NCBI RefSeq assembly: GCF_905171765.1
Contig: NC_053389.1
Coordinates: forward strand, 218,556,624 to 218,620,623
Source of the DNA: Bufo bufo
Taxonomy: Eukaryota; Chordata; Amphibia; Anura; Bufonidae
Length of the DNA: 64,000 nucleotides
Direction of reading: 5' to 3'
In this document: in pieces, positions 31,789 to 44,188 of the stretch
Layout of the letters: each line of letters starts with the position of its first letter
Position numbering within the stretch: position 1 is the stretch's first letter
Notes under the pieces: generated by a model
The model's input: only the letters and a program-made list of their open reading frames with translations
Told to the model about the DNA's origin: nothing
Database searches by the model: none
Translations under genes and position numbers: made by a program

Positions 31789-34740
31789 TTTTTTAAACTT
31801 CTTTTTATTGAAAAAAGGAAAACAAGACATAGGGAAATAAATTTCAGATATAGAATCATATCCCTGCTCGCGTCAACATTCAGCCAGCAGGGACGGCATT
31901 ACAGCATGACCCCCAAAGAAGCATCATCACAGTGTAACATCATTTATATTCTCATGTTTCCCCCTTTTTTTTTTCCGGACAAATTTAAGTATATGATAAC
32001 GCAAAGAATAACATTAACCTCCTTCCCTACCCCACCCCCCTTCCATAGGACCTTGTCATTTGTAAGGAGAACTCACTCTGTAATCTCTTGTTTATGGGGA
32101 CAATAGAAATGGCGGAGTTCAGTAAATGGGTAAAAGTCTAGCTCGCGATACTCTATATTTCCAATTTACCTAACTTCCCCCAACTCTACCCTCCAAGTAC
32201 CATGTAGTTTGGGTGAACAGCGACATTAGTTCTTTAATTTCTTCTATCGACAGAGAAGCTTCAATAAATCTTCACCATTTTTAAATAAAAGTGCGAATAG
32301 ATTGTTCTTTGTGCCTCTCCAATTCCAACCTTTCCAAGTAAAGCACCTGCTTCATAATACCTATCACCTCTTCCCATGTGGGGGGTTCTTTTTCCAGCCA
32401 GTGTCTTAAGATCGCCTTCTTAATGGACATAAGTAATATATGAGCTCCCTTCTCGGATACCCCAGACTCCTCCGAGTTGGACTGTGTTTTCGGTATGTAG
32501 TGAAAAATACATTGCATTGATTTGAGTAACATCTCTATGTCCCAAACCTCCTTAATATATCTTACTCCCTCCGACCACAACTGATTTAACCTCGGGCAAT
32601 TCCATATGCTGTGTAGAAGACCCGCTCTAGGCAATTCACATTTAGGACAATGACGCAGATAGTGGGAAAGCGCATCTTTAAATGATAGATCAAACGCATA
32701 GGTCGCCCTGTACATTAACATCAGTTGCGTTTCCCTCCACTGCTCATTGAATATAGCTTTTCTCACAAATTCATATCCCTCTCTCATTTTTTTTGCCAGT
32801 TCTGGAGAGTCAATCTCTCCCCCCCACTTTGAGAAGGCATTGGTAACCACACTTATATTCTTGGTGTTGTGAATTTTGCGGTACAATTCTGACAGAGGGA
32901 GCATAGAGTTATTTACCCCCACCAACGCCTTAAACCACACCAATCTATCCGTTTTCCCCAAGCTCACCGACTGAGCTCTACAGTAGGACCGTATCTATTG
33001 ATACGGAAGATAGTGAGAGGCAGCAACATTAAATTTATTTCGGAATTCTTCCCATTCTATCAGCTTGTGATTTGAGGCGTCTAAAATGTCTCGTAGTTTG
33101 TGGATGCCTTTCTGCCACCACAACTTATACAGTTTATTGTCTCTCCCCTGAGAAAAGGTGGCAATGTCCACAGCGGGATGTGGGGGGAGGTACATAGGAA
33201 GTCTGTAGAGCTTACGTATGGCATTCCACGCCATTATGGTATCCCGAAGCAGGACAGACTGTTTGATACGTGGGGGTAGGTCTTTTAACCTGGTGTGCAG
33301 CAAAGCTGTTAAGTCCCAAGGTGCAGCTTGCTCCTGTTCTATATGCCCCGCCGTAAAATATGAAGTTCCCCACACCAAATCCTTGGCATGGCGAAATAAC
33401 GCAGCGAGGTTATAATGACGAATATTTGGAAGCTGTAAACCTCCTTCCCACTTCAACATTGTCAATTTTTCATAACCTATGCGTGGCCTTTACTTACCCC
33501 ACAAAAAGGCATTAAATGCCGACTGCAATTTCGTTATGTCAATGTGTCTCACTAGTAGGGGAATGGTTTGCAAGGGATACAACAGGCGTGAGAAACTGGA
33601 CATTTTCAAAAGCTGAGCCCTACCGTGTAAGGAGAGAGGTAAATCCTTTCACCTGTCCAATTCTCTGATTATTTTCTGGATCAAGGGAGGATAATTTAGA
33701 GAATAGAGAGAGGCTGATGATCGCCCCAATTTCACTCCCAGGTAAGTTATGTAATCGTGTCGTACCTCGACTCTGCACTGCCCCCGCGGACAAGGCTCCC
33801 AAGAGTGAAGGAAAAGGATCTGGCTTTTAGATATATAAATTTTGTAGTCCGTCACCATCCCATAGTACAGCAGGGTATCTAGGAGTTGTTTGAGGTGTTT
33901 ATCTGGGGATTGCAGAAAAATCTGCAAATCGTCCGCAAAGCAGGCTAACTTGATGACCTCTCCCCCCACCTGAATCCCCTCATATAAGTCGGATTGCACC
34001 AAGAGCCGAGCCGGGGTTCTAGGGCCAAGTTAAATAAAAGGGGGGACAAAGGGCACCCCTGTCTCGTCCGCTTCCTCAGCATTATTCTCGAGGACATAAA
34101 CCATGGTGCATACACTTGTGCTTGGGGGTCTTCATATATGGCCTTCAGATAGTTACGAAAGTACCCATTCAAACCCATGGCATCCATGACCTGGCCCAGT
34201 TCACATTATCAAAGGCCTTTTCGGCATCTAATGTCAGAAGTGCTGGATTGCCATGGGTTTTAATCCTCTGACTGTCTTGTGCTAACAGAACCCGTCTGAT
34301 ATTCGTGACAGCGGAGCGTCCCTTCATACAGCCTACTTGATGGTCGCCTATTAGAGTTGGGAGTATCTCCGCCAATCTGTTAGCTAGAATTTTGGACAAT
34401 ATTTTGACATCCTGGTTTATAAGGGAAATGGGCCTAAAGGATCCAGGTTGTGATAGGTATTTGCCCTGCTTCGGAAGGACCTTAATGTAAGCCAATTTCC
34501 CCCAAGGGAGGTAAGCTCCCGCCAGCTAAAATAGAGTTAAACAGAGTTACCAATACTGTTTTGGCTTCTTCCGGTAAAAGTTAGTAAAACTCAGCAGGGT
34601 ACCCATCGGGCCCTGGAGCTTTCCCATTTGAAAGGCCTGTGACGGTGGCATTGAACTCTGCTGTAGATATCTCCTCATTTAAATAAGCTAGAGATTCTGC
34701 TGATATAGATGGCATGCTAATCTGTTCTAGGAGTTCTTTA
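31789..34740 (-). mobile_element. L1/Tx1-type LINE, 5'-truncated
   Basis: Flanked by a 13-bp target duplication TAAATGTCATTTT (31,776-31,788 and 34,741-34,753). The 3' end, at the left, has a short poly-T on the plus strand, meaning poly-A in element sense. Only the part from the middle of the reverse transcriptase to the 3' end is present. The flanking DNA reads through: 'aaatgtcattttattttttaggacgtt' continues a repeat also seen at 35,370-35,400. Confidence 0.88.
32281..34495 (-). pseudogene. LINE reverse transcriptase and C-terminal region, broken
   Basis: Five successive frames cover one protein: 34,495-34,169 (SFRPISLINQDVKILSKILA, then LLTLDAEKAFDNVNW with the first catalytic Asp), 34,187-33,945 (RTRQGCPLSPLLFNLALEP), 34,002-33,649 (LACFADDLQIFLQSP, the xADD box), 33,465-32,995 and 32,967-32,281. 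The last has a Cys/His cluster (CPKCELPRAGLLHSIWNCPR) like the C-terminal knuckle of L1/Tx1 elements. At least four frameshifts or stops separate them. The protein would have copied LINE RNA at nicked DNA; this copy is dead. Confidence 0.88.
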
Positions 34741-34753
34741 TAAATGTCATTTT

Positions 34754-35640
34754 ATTTTTTAGGACGTTAAAAGGCTCAGAATTTTAAAATACAGTTTTCA
34801 TATTTTCAAAATTTCCAATACCGACTTTTTTAAGGACCAATTAATTTATTATAATGTTGATGATCAACTTTTGTATGGTAATGATTGTCTGGGGAAAAAA
34901 AGGACCAATTAATTTATGAAGCCACTTTGAGGGGCTTACATAATAGAAACCACCCATAAATTACGTCATTTTAGAAACTACACCCCTCAAATGATTCAAA
35001 ACGGATTTTAGAAACTTTGGTACCCCTTTAGACGTTCCACTGGAAATAAACCAAAATAGACATTTAACCCGTTCTACCCCGGGCCAGTTTTTGCCTTTCT
35101 GCCCAAGTAATTTTTTGCAAATCTGACTTGTGTCACTATGTGGGAATAGCTTTGGAACACTTTTACTTATCCAAGCCATTCTGAGATTCTCGTGACACAT
35201 TGTACTTCATGATAGTCATACATTTTAGTCAATATATTTTACCTTTATTTGTGAAAAAATCCCAAATTTACCCCAAAATTTTAAAAATACTTTTATTTTA
35301 GATAGTGATACCTCATATAATAGTTATTACTTTACATTTCCCATATGTCTACTTCATGTTTGGATCATTTCGAAAATTACATTTTATTTTTTGGGGACGT
35401 TAGAAGGCTTAGAAGTTTAGAAGCAAATCTTGAAATTTTTCTGGAAATTTGCAAAACTCACTTTTTAAGGACCAATTCAGGTCTGAAGTCACTTTGTGGG
35501 GGCTTACATAATAGAAACCACCCAAAAATGACACCATTTTAGAAACTACACCCGTCAAGGTTTGCAAAACTGATCATCCAAACTTTGTTAACCCTTTAGG
35601 TGTTCCACAAGAATTAATGGAAAATAGAGATGAAATTTCA
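34754..35640. repeat. Degenerate repeat with AAACTACACCCCTCAA motif, partial tandem copies
   Basis: Blocks such as 'accattttagaaactacacc', 'ggacgttagaaggcttagaa' and 'ataatagaaaccacccaaaa' recur at 34,940-34,990 and 35,500-35,560. The same family forms the flanks of the hAT element and the Polinton further right. Non-coding. Confidence 0.6.
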
Positions 35641-35942
35641 GAATTTCACTTTTTTGGCAGAATTTACATTTTAATAAATTTTTTCCAGTAGCAAATCAAG
35701 GGTTAACAGCCAAACAAAACTCAATATTTATTACCCTGATTCTGCGGTTTATAGAAACACCCCACATGTGGTCGTAAACTGCTGTATGGCCACACGGCAG
35801 GGCGCAGAAGGAAAGAAATGCCATATGGTTTTTGGGAGGCAGATTTAGCTGAACTGGTTTTTAGATGCCATGTCCCATTTGAAGCCCCCTGATGCACCCC
35901 TACAGTAGAAACTCAAAAAAGTGACCACATTTTGGAAACTAA

Positions 35943-36700
35943 GGCCCCTTGCAGACAAGAGTGTCCGGATTAGGTCCAGATGCGTCCCGGTGCATTGCGG
36001 CAAACCCGCGCGAGTAGGAACGCAATTGCAGTCAGTTTTGACTGCGATTGCGTTCCGATGTTCAGTTTTTATCGCTCGGGTGCAATGTGTTTTGCACGCG
36101 CGTGATAAAAAACTGACTGTGGTACCCAGACCCGAACTTCTTCACAGAAGTTCAGGTTTGGGTTAGTTGTAGTGTAGATTGTATTATTTTCCCTTATAAC
36201 ATGGTTATAAGGGAAAATAATAGCATTCTGAATACAGAATGCATAGTACACAAAAGAAGACAGAAGAGATGCCGGCTGGGCGAACAAGTGGATTAAGGTG
36301 AGTTAATTTTTTTTAAAACATTTTTTAACCCCTCCAGCCCTATTGTACTATGCATTCTGTATTCAGAATGCTATTATTTTCCCTTATAACCATGTTATAA
36401 GGGAAAATAATAATGATCGGGTCCCCATCCCGATCGTCACCTAGCAACCGTGCATGAAAATCGCACTGCATTCGCACTTGCTTGCGGATGCTTGCGATTT
36501 TCACGCAACCCCATTCATTTCTATGAGGCCTGCGTTACGTAAAAAACGCACAAAGAGGAGCATGCTACGATTTTCACGCAACGCACAAGTGAAACAGCTC
36601 ATGTGCACAGCCCCATAGAAATGAATGGGTCCGGATTCAATGCGTTCACCTCACGCATTGCACCCGCGCGGAAATCTCGCCCGTGTGAAAGGGGCCTTAG
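35943..36700. mobile_element. Foldback MITE, second copy of the 24,669 family
   Basis: Shares 'tataacatggttataaggga', 'cagaagttc(a/g)ggtttggg' and the ends GGCCCCTTgcaga.../...GTGTGAAAGGGGCC with 24,669-25,674, and is likewise an inverted repeat over most of its length, but lacks the central ACCATGGT palindrome. Confidence 0.78.
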
Positions 36701-38330
36701 GGATAGGGAGCCAGTTTTATTGGTACTACTTTGAAGCACATATGATTTTTAATTGCTCTATATTATGTTTTTTTGTGAGGCAAGGTAACAAAAATGGATG
36801 TTTTAGCACAATTTTTATTTTTAACAACATTCATCTGACAGGTTAGATCATGCGCTATTTTTATAGAGCAGGTTGTTACGGATGCAATGATATCAAATAT
36901 GTCTACTTTCTATGTTTATTTGTTTCAGTTTTACATAAAGCATTTTTGAAAAAAAAAGATATGTTTTTGTATCTCCATTTTCTGAATGCCCTATTGTTTT
37001 TATTTTTCTGCCGATCGTCTTGTGCAGGGGCTCATTTTTTGCAGGAAGAGTTGACGTTTTTATTGGTACCATTTTTGGGTACATGTGATTTTTTGATCAT
37101 TCATTATTACACTTTATGGGGTAAGGTGACCAAAAAATAGTTTTTTTGGGCACAGTTTTTATTTATTTATTTTTACAACGTTTACCTGAGAGATTAGGTC
37201 ATGTGACTTTTTTATAGAGCAGATCGTTACGGACGTGGAAATACCTAATATGTCTACTTTTTCTTATTTATTTAAGTTTTACACAATAATAGGATTTTTG
37301 AAACCGAAATAATGTTTTACTGTATCCATTGTCTGAGAGCCATAGCTTTTTTATTTTTTGACCGATTGTCTTAGATAAGATCTCATTTTTTGAGGGATGA
37401 GGTGATGGTTTTTATTGGTACTATTTTGGCAGGTATATGTCTTTTAATAGCTTGGTGTTGCGATTTTTGTGATATAAGGTGACAAAAATGGCTTTTTTTT
37501 TACACATTTTTTATTTTTTACGGTTTTCACCTGAGGGGTTAGGTCATGTGAAATTTTTATGGAGCAGGTTGTTATGGACGCGGCGATACCTAATATGTCA
37601 ACTTTTTTTTATTTTTTTTATTTATTTATTTATTTATTTCACTTTAACACAATAATAGCAGTTTTGAATAAAAAAAAAACATATTTTAGTGTCTCCATTG
37701 TCTGAGAGTGATAGCTTTTTTATTTTTTGACCGATTGTCTTAGGTAAGATATAATTTTTTGCGGGATGAGGTGACGGTTTGATTGATACTATTTTGGGGG
37801 GCAGATGCCTTTTTGATAGCTTGCTGTTGCAATTTTTGGGATGTAAGGTGAAGAAAATTGAATTTTTTTTACACAGTTTTTTTTTTTTTTTTTTTTTGGG
37901 TGTTTACCTGAGGGGCTAGGTCATGTGATATTTTTATAGAGTTGGTTGTTACGGACGTGGAGATACCTAATATGTATATATTTTTTTATGTATTTCACTT
38001 TAGCACAATAATAGCAGTTTTGAAACAAAAAATGATGTTTTAGTGTCTCCATGTTCTGATAGTTAAATTTTTTTTATTTTTTGGGCGATTGTCTAAGGTA
38101 AGGGCTCATTTTTTGCGGGATGAGGTGACGGTTTTATTGATACTTTTTTGCGGGATATACGCCTTTTTGATCGCCTGGTGTTGCATTTTTTGTGATGTAA
38201 GGTGACAAAAATAGCTTTTTTTTTTGCACCGTTTTTTTTTTTTTATGGTGTTTATCGGACAGGGTGGATCATATGATATATTTATATAGACGATCATTAC
38301 GGACGCAGCAATACCTAATATCTGTGGGGG
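36700..38330. repeat. Degenerate tandem repeat, about 5 units of 350 bp
   Basis: A block 'tatagagcaggttgttacgg' followed by 'atacctaatatgtctacttt' recurs near 36,860, 37,210, 37,555, 37,935 and 38,280, spaced about 345-380 bp. The units also share 'ttattttttgaccgattgtc' and 'gggatgaggtgacggttt'. Strongly T-rich on the plus strand. The unit is non-coding. Confidence 0.8.
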
Positions 38331-39384
38331 GTTTTCAGTTTTTTATTATAAAATATGGGGAAAGGGGCGTTTTGTTTTCTTCTTTTACTTAAAAATTTTA
38401 TAAATTTTGTTAAAAACACTTTTTTTTACTTTTTTTTCTTTACTTTATTTCTGACGTTCATTTTTGGCGGTCTGTAATGCATTGCCTGTTCGTGTACTAC
38501 AGTGAATAGTACACTAACAGGTTGCCTAGGAGAGCCAGCCTGAGGCTGGATCTCCTGGGCACACGTAGAAGGCAGGTCCCGATGCAGTGCAAGGCATTGG
38601 ACAGCCTCTGCACCGCATCGGGCTGTCTTCTGATACAGCGAGTCCCTGCCACAGCAGCGCGGGGACTCGATGGGCTCCCTCACCCAACACAAACCCCTTC
38701 TATGTCGCGGTCAGCACTGACCACATCATAGAAAGGGTTAATCTGCCAGCATCGGCTTTTACAGCGATGCAGGCGGATAAAACAGGGGTCCGGCTACCAA
38801 GGACTGCCGGGCCCCTGCAGTGATCGGGCGCGCACCGCTTCAGTGCCAGCCTGATCACCATGACGTACTATTACATCAAATTGCGGGAACGCAGTGGCTT
38901 CCATGACGTAATAGAACGTCATGTGTCGGGAAGGGGTTAAGCATTTCGGGAGTTATTTATTATCTTTTTACGTCACTGTTAGGCGTATTTATGTCATAGA
39001 TTTTGTTGCAAAGGTGTTTTGTGGAAAAATCTGTGACTATTCCCTGCTAACACCACTTTTGCGAAGTGCCAAAAAAAGGGGGTGTGGTGTGGGCAGGGAA
39101 GAGGACGGGCTAGCAGGCTCTTTTCATTCATCATTTTCCACAGCAGTTTTTGGTGTGGAAAATTATCTTAATCTACGCCAGCAAGGGAGCTGACGTAGAT
39201 TAAAGCATGTCACACAGCCGGCAGCAGCAAACACCAAAATTATGTATAGGCCATGTCTCATCCTCCACCAGCGCACAGGGATTAAGACCGGCATATCAAT
39301 CGCCGATCTTAACAAACGTCCCCTTTCATTTTTTTGCAGATTTTCCATTTTAATCCATTTTTACCTGTAAAGGACCATATCTTC
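38331..39384. other. Repeat edge and unassigned sequence
   Basis: 38,460-38,940 is GC-richer and ends 'gtgtcgggaaggggttaa', probably the end of the preceding repeat. 38,940-39,384 shows nothing I recognise. No credible coding frame. Confidence 0.35.
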
Positions 39385-39870
39385 AGAAGGATATCGATAC
39401 TTTGGAGAGAGTTCAGAGAAGAGCTACTAAACTGGTACATGGATTGGGGGATAAAACTTACCAGGAAAGATTAAAGGACCTTAACATGTATAGCTTGGAA
39501 GAAAGACGAGACAGAGGGGATATGATAGAAACTTTTAAATACATAAAGGGAATCAACAAGGTAAAAGAGGAGAGAATATTTAAAAGAAGAAAAACTGCTA
39601 CAAGAAGACATAATTTCAAATTAGAGGGGCAAAGGTTTAAAGTAATATCAGGAAGTTTTACTTTACTGAGAGAGTAGTGGATGCATGGAATAGCCTTCCT
39701 GCAGAAGTGGTAGCTGCAAATACAGTGGAGGAGTTTAGGCATGCATGGGATAGGCATAAGGCCATCCTTCATATAAGATAGGGCCAGGGGCTATTCATAG
39801 TATTCAGTATATTGGACAGACTAGATGGGTCAAATGGTTCTTATCTGCCGACACATTCTATGTTTCTATG
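39385..39870 (+). pseudogene. CR1 LINE 3' fragment
   Basis: Encodes the C-terminal end of a CR1 protein: [20 protein letters not shown] at 39,402, then [21 protein letters not shown] frameshift near 39,645 breaks the end. The 3' end is 'cacattctatgtttctatg', the short repeat tail of CR1 elements. 5'-truncated. Confidence 0.88.
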
Positions 39871-39949
39871 TTCTATCTTTTTTGCGGTGCTGCGGAACGG
39901 CCATACGGATGTGGACATTACACAGTGTAAAAAATATGGTTGTGTGAAT

Positions 39950-40733
39950 AGGGCCTTACCTTGATTCTGCAGTTTTCAGAAACACACCATATGTGGTTGT
40001 AAACTTCTGTGTGGGCTCACAGCAGGATTTAGAAGGGAGGGAGCTCCATATGGTTTTTGGAGGGCAGAATTTGTTGGAATGGTTTTTGGGTGCTACAATA
40101 TGTCACATCTGAAGTGACCCTGAGCTACCCCTACAGTGAAAACTCCCAAAAAGCTGCCAATGAATTTTTCTAAGGGGTAGTGAGCATTTTAACCCCACAG
40201 GTGTTTTCCAAAAATTAATGTGCAGTTGTTGGTAAAATATGAAAACTGCTATATTTCCACAGACATGCCATTTCATTGTCCAATATATTGTACCCAATTT
40301 GTGCAATTGTGAAAAGTCAGCGCTCTAATTCTTGTATTTTTTTTTTCTGATTGTAGAAACACCCTATATGTGGCCCTAAACTGTTAACTGGATATACGAC
40401 AGGGCTCCAAAGTGAAAGTGCACAATGCACACTGGAGACCTATTATGGTGATTTACACAGCATTGTCTGACAATTGCTGAGGCTCTAATGTACCTCCTCA
40501 AAGAAATGACACTATTTAGTAAACTAAACCCCTCAAGGAATTTTTCAAGGGGTGTAGTGAGTACCTTGACCTCAAAAGCGTTTCCTAGAATTTAAAAACA
40601 GTTGTCAGTCAAAATGAAAAATTAAATTTTTTACTATACAAAGCTGCTTTAGTCCGAAACATTTCATTTTTAGCAGGGTTAACCATACAATTTTTTACCC
40701 ATTTTCTCGTGAATATGGCAACACCTCATATGT
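39950..40733. repeat. Left part of an old host repeat split by two later insertions
   Basis: The AAACTACACCCCTCAA-type repeat, continuing at 47,603-47,774 after the hAT element and at 58,909-59,010 after the Polinton. Blocks such as 'ccccacaggtgttttcc' (40,193) and 'caacaggtgttttcc' (58,928) allow alignment of the parts. Confidence 0.65.
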
Positions 40734-41418
40734 CAGGGGTGGCTCCTCGGACCTTCACTTGCGGCTCTCAGAGGAGTGCGGTCTCCTCTACATATGCGGC
40801 TCGCAGTTGCAGGGGAACGGGCCAGGGATGTCACAGGTTTTCAAAATATTAGCAGCACAGGGGAGAAGGAAGAAGAAAGCAGTTCCCTCCTCCTCCCTGT
40901 GTTGCTGCCGCTGCCACAAATGAGAATGCAGAGGGGAAGAGGAGGGGAGGGGCTGTTTCCACTGCCACCAATGATGTTAACTCACTCATTTATTCAAATA
41001 CAGGAGGCGGGTTCTGGCTGCAGAATCATATAGCCCGCACCTGAAGGGTTAAGTGCCGGGGAACGCAGCATAGAGGCCAGGTGTCGGCTATGTGATTCTG
41101 CCGACACCCGCCTCCTGTATCTGTATTAAAGGTTGTCATTGGTGGCGCAGTGCACCCCCCCCCCCTTAATACAAGCAGGCCCGCGCTCTGACCTGATGCT
41201 GTGCACATCAGGTCACTGTGGAGAGGTCGCCACAGTCTTCAGAGCAGCGGCAGCAGAGGTAGGATAAGCCTCCTACACAGTTTTATTTTATTAAAGTACT
41301 GATCTGAGGGTCTTATCTGACATGGGGGTAGTATGAGCTCAGATAAGACCCCCAAATCCTCAGACCCACAAAATAAGCCTCCCAGTGCTCACATAAGACA
41401 CTAAAAATCCCATGCTCA

Positions 41419-42308
41419 TGTAGTGTACGGGAACTGTAATACCCGTCACTACCAAAGTGTCACTTGGTGTGCTGTCGTCCCTCCTAATTATGGGGAAGTT
41501 GGTATATGTCAGTTTTATAAATTGTCATGTAATGTAATGTTATGTATTTCCCTGTTACTATGACACTTGCATGTACAGGCCTGCTAGGGGTGTCATGAGA
41601 GGGAGCTAGGGAGCCCTAGTCTATATAAGGCCCAGTCAGGGAAGTAGAAGTCAGACGGAGTCTAGTGTCTGTAATCTACAGTTGGAGATTAGACAATGTC
41701 TGAGACAAGTCCAGGCCTGAAGCCTGCTGTCCAGGAGAAGATTCCCTCCTGAATTCCCTATGCAGAAACAGGAATATCTTAGCTAAAAAGTCTGAGAAAG
41801 CTGAGAGGGACCGAGGCAAAGATCAGGAAAGCAAGAGGTACTAAGAATAACAGAGGAGGTACTTTTATAAAGCTACAACCAAGGATATAAAGCCAGAACT
41901 AGGTTATTGGGCCTTGGTGAAGATATGCTACATTCCAGGATCAGACAGAAATAGAGTGCAAGCTCCTGTACTGCAAGTCCTGTGTTCAACACTCTGTAAT
42001 CACCTTGCTAAAACTGTAATTGCCTGCATCAACCGTATTGCAAGATCGACTGTATGCAAAGGAACTGTGATTCCACTAATGTCCCTGTATTGATGATGAC
42101 TACTAAAGTTGGAGTTTGGTTTTAATACCACGTGTTCCTCAATTTATTCCTGCTATCCGCAAACGGCGTGCCACCGTCTAATTGGCACTGGCGTCACGAA
42201 CAATTTATACCATCACCTGCCCTTGCAGAGAGTCAGCCGTACCAGGTTAGTGTATATTGCACTACATCACCCAGAAACACCTATTACACACAACTTGAGT
42301 ACGCTGCA
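41419..42308 (+). repeat. 5' LTR, 890 bp
   Basis: Starts TGTAGTGTACGG and ends ACGCTGCA. It lacks 16 bp present in the 3' copy (TTCCAGCTTCTAGTCA, after 'ggggtgtca'). Confidence 0.9.
41620..41630 (+). promoter_or_regulatory. TATA box of the LTR
   Basis: CTATATAAGG about 200 bases into the LTR, present in both copies, followed by CCCAGTCAGG. A likely core promoter, which implies a short U3 and a long R-U5. Confidence 0.65.
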
Positions 42309-42316
42309 CCTCTCTT

Positions 42317-42335
42317 TTGGCGTCACGAACAGGAT
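42317..42335 (+). promoter_or_regulatory. Candidate primer-binding site
   Basis: TTTGGCGTCACGAACAGG begins about 9 bases after the LTR. The same TGGCGTCACGAACA string also occurs inside the LTR (42,189), which is unusual. The tRNA is not identified. Confidence 0.35.
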
Positions 42336-42592
42336 ACGCACGCTTTCCAGTGCAAGAAGCGTGAACTTTGTGCCTTATACAGTTGCCCTGTGACCAAAGT
42401 GACAATTTGCCTGTTTATTGCAAGTGGACTTTGTGGACTGAAAATCCTACCCAAAGTGTACTCAAAACCTCTAAAAAGCGCTGTGCAGTATTGCGCTATC
42501 CAGAGGAAGAAAATCGCCACATTGGAGTGTGGTTTTGTGGACTTTTTACATTCCTGCTTGCTGTCAGTGAATAGACAGCGTTTCTTGCAAAG

Positions 42593-44188
42593 ATGGCTGC
42601 TGGGCTTGCTGAATTTATTGCTGCGTCACCTTCATCCCGAAAAGGCGGGAAAAATTGGCGCCTTTCTGAGGAAAAAGCGGGAAGAAGGTCAAGGTCAGGC
42701 GCCACGGCTTATCTGGATATTTGCATGTCTGCCAGCATGGACACCGCCTTCCATATACTGGAATACCTGGGGGGCGGCCTCCCAGTGCAGTGGGAGGAGC
42801 TGGCTACTCTAATCGACGCGACCCTATCGCTCTCCTCCGAAGGATCGAGCATGTTGGATAGTGAGCAGAGTGTTACTGCAGCGTCCGCACCTGAAATTGC
42901 AAAGATGACTGATATCGGTGTAGAGCCAGAAGAGGCTCCACCGGCCTACTCTCCGGGACCGGAGCAACCCGCCTGCCGCCCAAGGGAGAAAGAACCCGAG
43001 CCCTGCTATGGCTCGTGGAGAGACTTTTTCCAACCATCTTTCAAATGGTCCTCCCTGATGGCGGAGATCCGAGAGGCCGCTATAAAGCGGAATACAAAGA
43101 CCAAAATCATCTATGAGGAACTAACTAAGACAATACATGAGAAGCATACGCACACCCAACCCCGCCTGGAAAGGAGAAAGGGAGTGGTGCTGTCATTTGA
43201 CAAATCCCGTGGCTACGGGTTTATCCAGGACTATCTAACTGGCAGAGACCTCTATGTGAATCGAAGGTCTGTCAAAAGAGACTACCTCCCTTCGTACCAG
43301 CACAGCCTCCGCGAGGGAGAGGAAGTGGAGTACACCCCTGCCGAGAGCCTGCGAGGCCCTTATGCGACTGCTGTGACCCGTCCCAAGCGAGCACCTGAGG
43401 ACTGGGAGGCAGAAGAAGGAGAAGACTACTCTGGCTGCGAGCGGGAACCTGAACGCTCTCCAGAGCCGGCCCATCACGCGTTCCAGGAGCGGAGCTCCTT
43501 CATTGGGCCTAATGTCTTCTGGCAGCCAACCGTGTTGGAGAAATGGGTGAGCCCCTATCCTTCCCCCGAGCTGCCTCGTCGGGAGAGGACCATATCAGAG
43601 CTGGAACAGTTAAAAGGACTTAGTGCTACCTTTAAGAACATCCGGATGGGTCGGAGACCAGACGCATCGCCTGAACCTGCAGAGGCCGAGTCCGCGCCAT
43701 CGGTGACTGTGCCTGCGCCGGCGGCGCCAGCAGAGGACAACGACTCCGACACAGAGAGCATCGGTGAGCAGATCGTCCGGCTGGAGGAGAAGTTGCGGGA
43801 GTTACGCAAGATACACACCGCCAGGATCCGGACACCGCCAAGGAAGGATGAGGTAAGGGTGCCTGTCACCACCCGTAGACCACCTTCTGTTGCCACCGCT
43901 CCGTCAGTGCCTCAGACCGGACCCGCGATTGCCGTAAACTGCTGCACCCAGAGCACCGGACCGCTTGCTGCGGCGGTGCCAAGCACGTTACACCCTGCAG
44001 TGATCATGTCAGAACCGGCAAGGTCCACCAGAGGGTACACCCCTAGGCCTATGGGGCCAATACCTATTAGGGGCCCCTTTACCCTACAGCTGCCCCCTGA
44101 CACTGTTATGTGGGCACACCCTCCTGTAGAAGAATACTACAGACGATACCTGCCAGCGGAGCCAAGTGGTTATGATATGCCACTGTAA
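42593..44188 (+). CDS. Cold-shock-domain protein of the LTR element
   Basis: 531 residues, open throughout, starting MAAGLAEFIAASPSSRKGG. Residues about 40-75 form a short helical stretch (SMDTAFHILEYLGG). Residues about 140-190 hold GSWRDFFQPSFKWSSLMAEI and a basic helix. Residues about 200-265 are a cold-shock (CSD/S1-like OB-fold) domain: RKGVVLSFDKSRGYGFIQ with RNP1-like GYGFI, GRDLYVNRRSV as the RNP2-like strand, then LREGEEVEYTPAE and a closing RGPYATAVTRP. The rest is acidic, then Pro-rich, with a coiled-coil segment near 395 (GEQIVRLEEKLRELRKIHTA). The N-terminal half could be gag-like but I recognise no named gag domain. CSDs bind single-stranded RNA or DNA, so the inference is packaging or chaperoning of element RNA in place of zinc knuckles. 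A host Y-box/LIN28-type origin of the domain is possible. Confidence 0.8.
   Translation: MAAGLAEFIAASPSSRKGGKNWRLSEEKAGRRSRSGATAYLDICMSASMDTAFHILEYLGGGLPVQWEELATLIDATLSLSSEGSSMLDSEQSVTAASAPEIAKMTDIGVEPEEAPPAYSPGPEQPACRPREKEPEPCYGSWRDFFQPSFKWSSLMAEIREAAIKRNTKTKIIYEELTKTIHEKHTHTQPRLERRKGVVLSFDKSRGYGFIQDYLTGRDLYVNRRSVKRDYLPSYQHSLREGEEVEYTPAESLRGPYATAVTRPKRAPEDWEAEEGEDYSGCEREPERSPEPAHHAFQERSSFIGPNVFWQPTVLEKWVSPYPSPELPRRERTISELEQLKGLSATFKNIRMGRRPDASPEPAEAESAPSVTVPAPAAPAEDNDSDTESIGEQIVRLEEKLRELRKIHTARIRTPPRKDEVRVPVTTRRPPSVATAPSVPQTGPAIAVNCCTQSTGPLAAAVPSTLHPAVIMSEPARSTRGYTPRPMGPIPIRGPFTLQLPPDTVMWAHPPVEEYYRRYLPAEPSGYDMPL

Noticed and set aside
42132..42812. 226-codon frame starting in the 5' LTR of the CSD element
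   Set aside because: It reads from LTR into the CSD ORF in another phase and repeats at the 3' LTR (45,704). It is composition-driven with no motif.
42593..44188. Cold-shock ORF as an ordinary host Y-box or LIN28 gene or processed pseudogene
   Set aside because: It lies between two direct LTRs with target duplication and polypurine tract, has no intron structure or poly-A tail, and outside the CSD it does not resemble those proteins. A captured domain remains possible.
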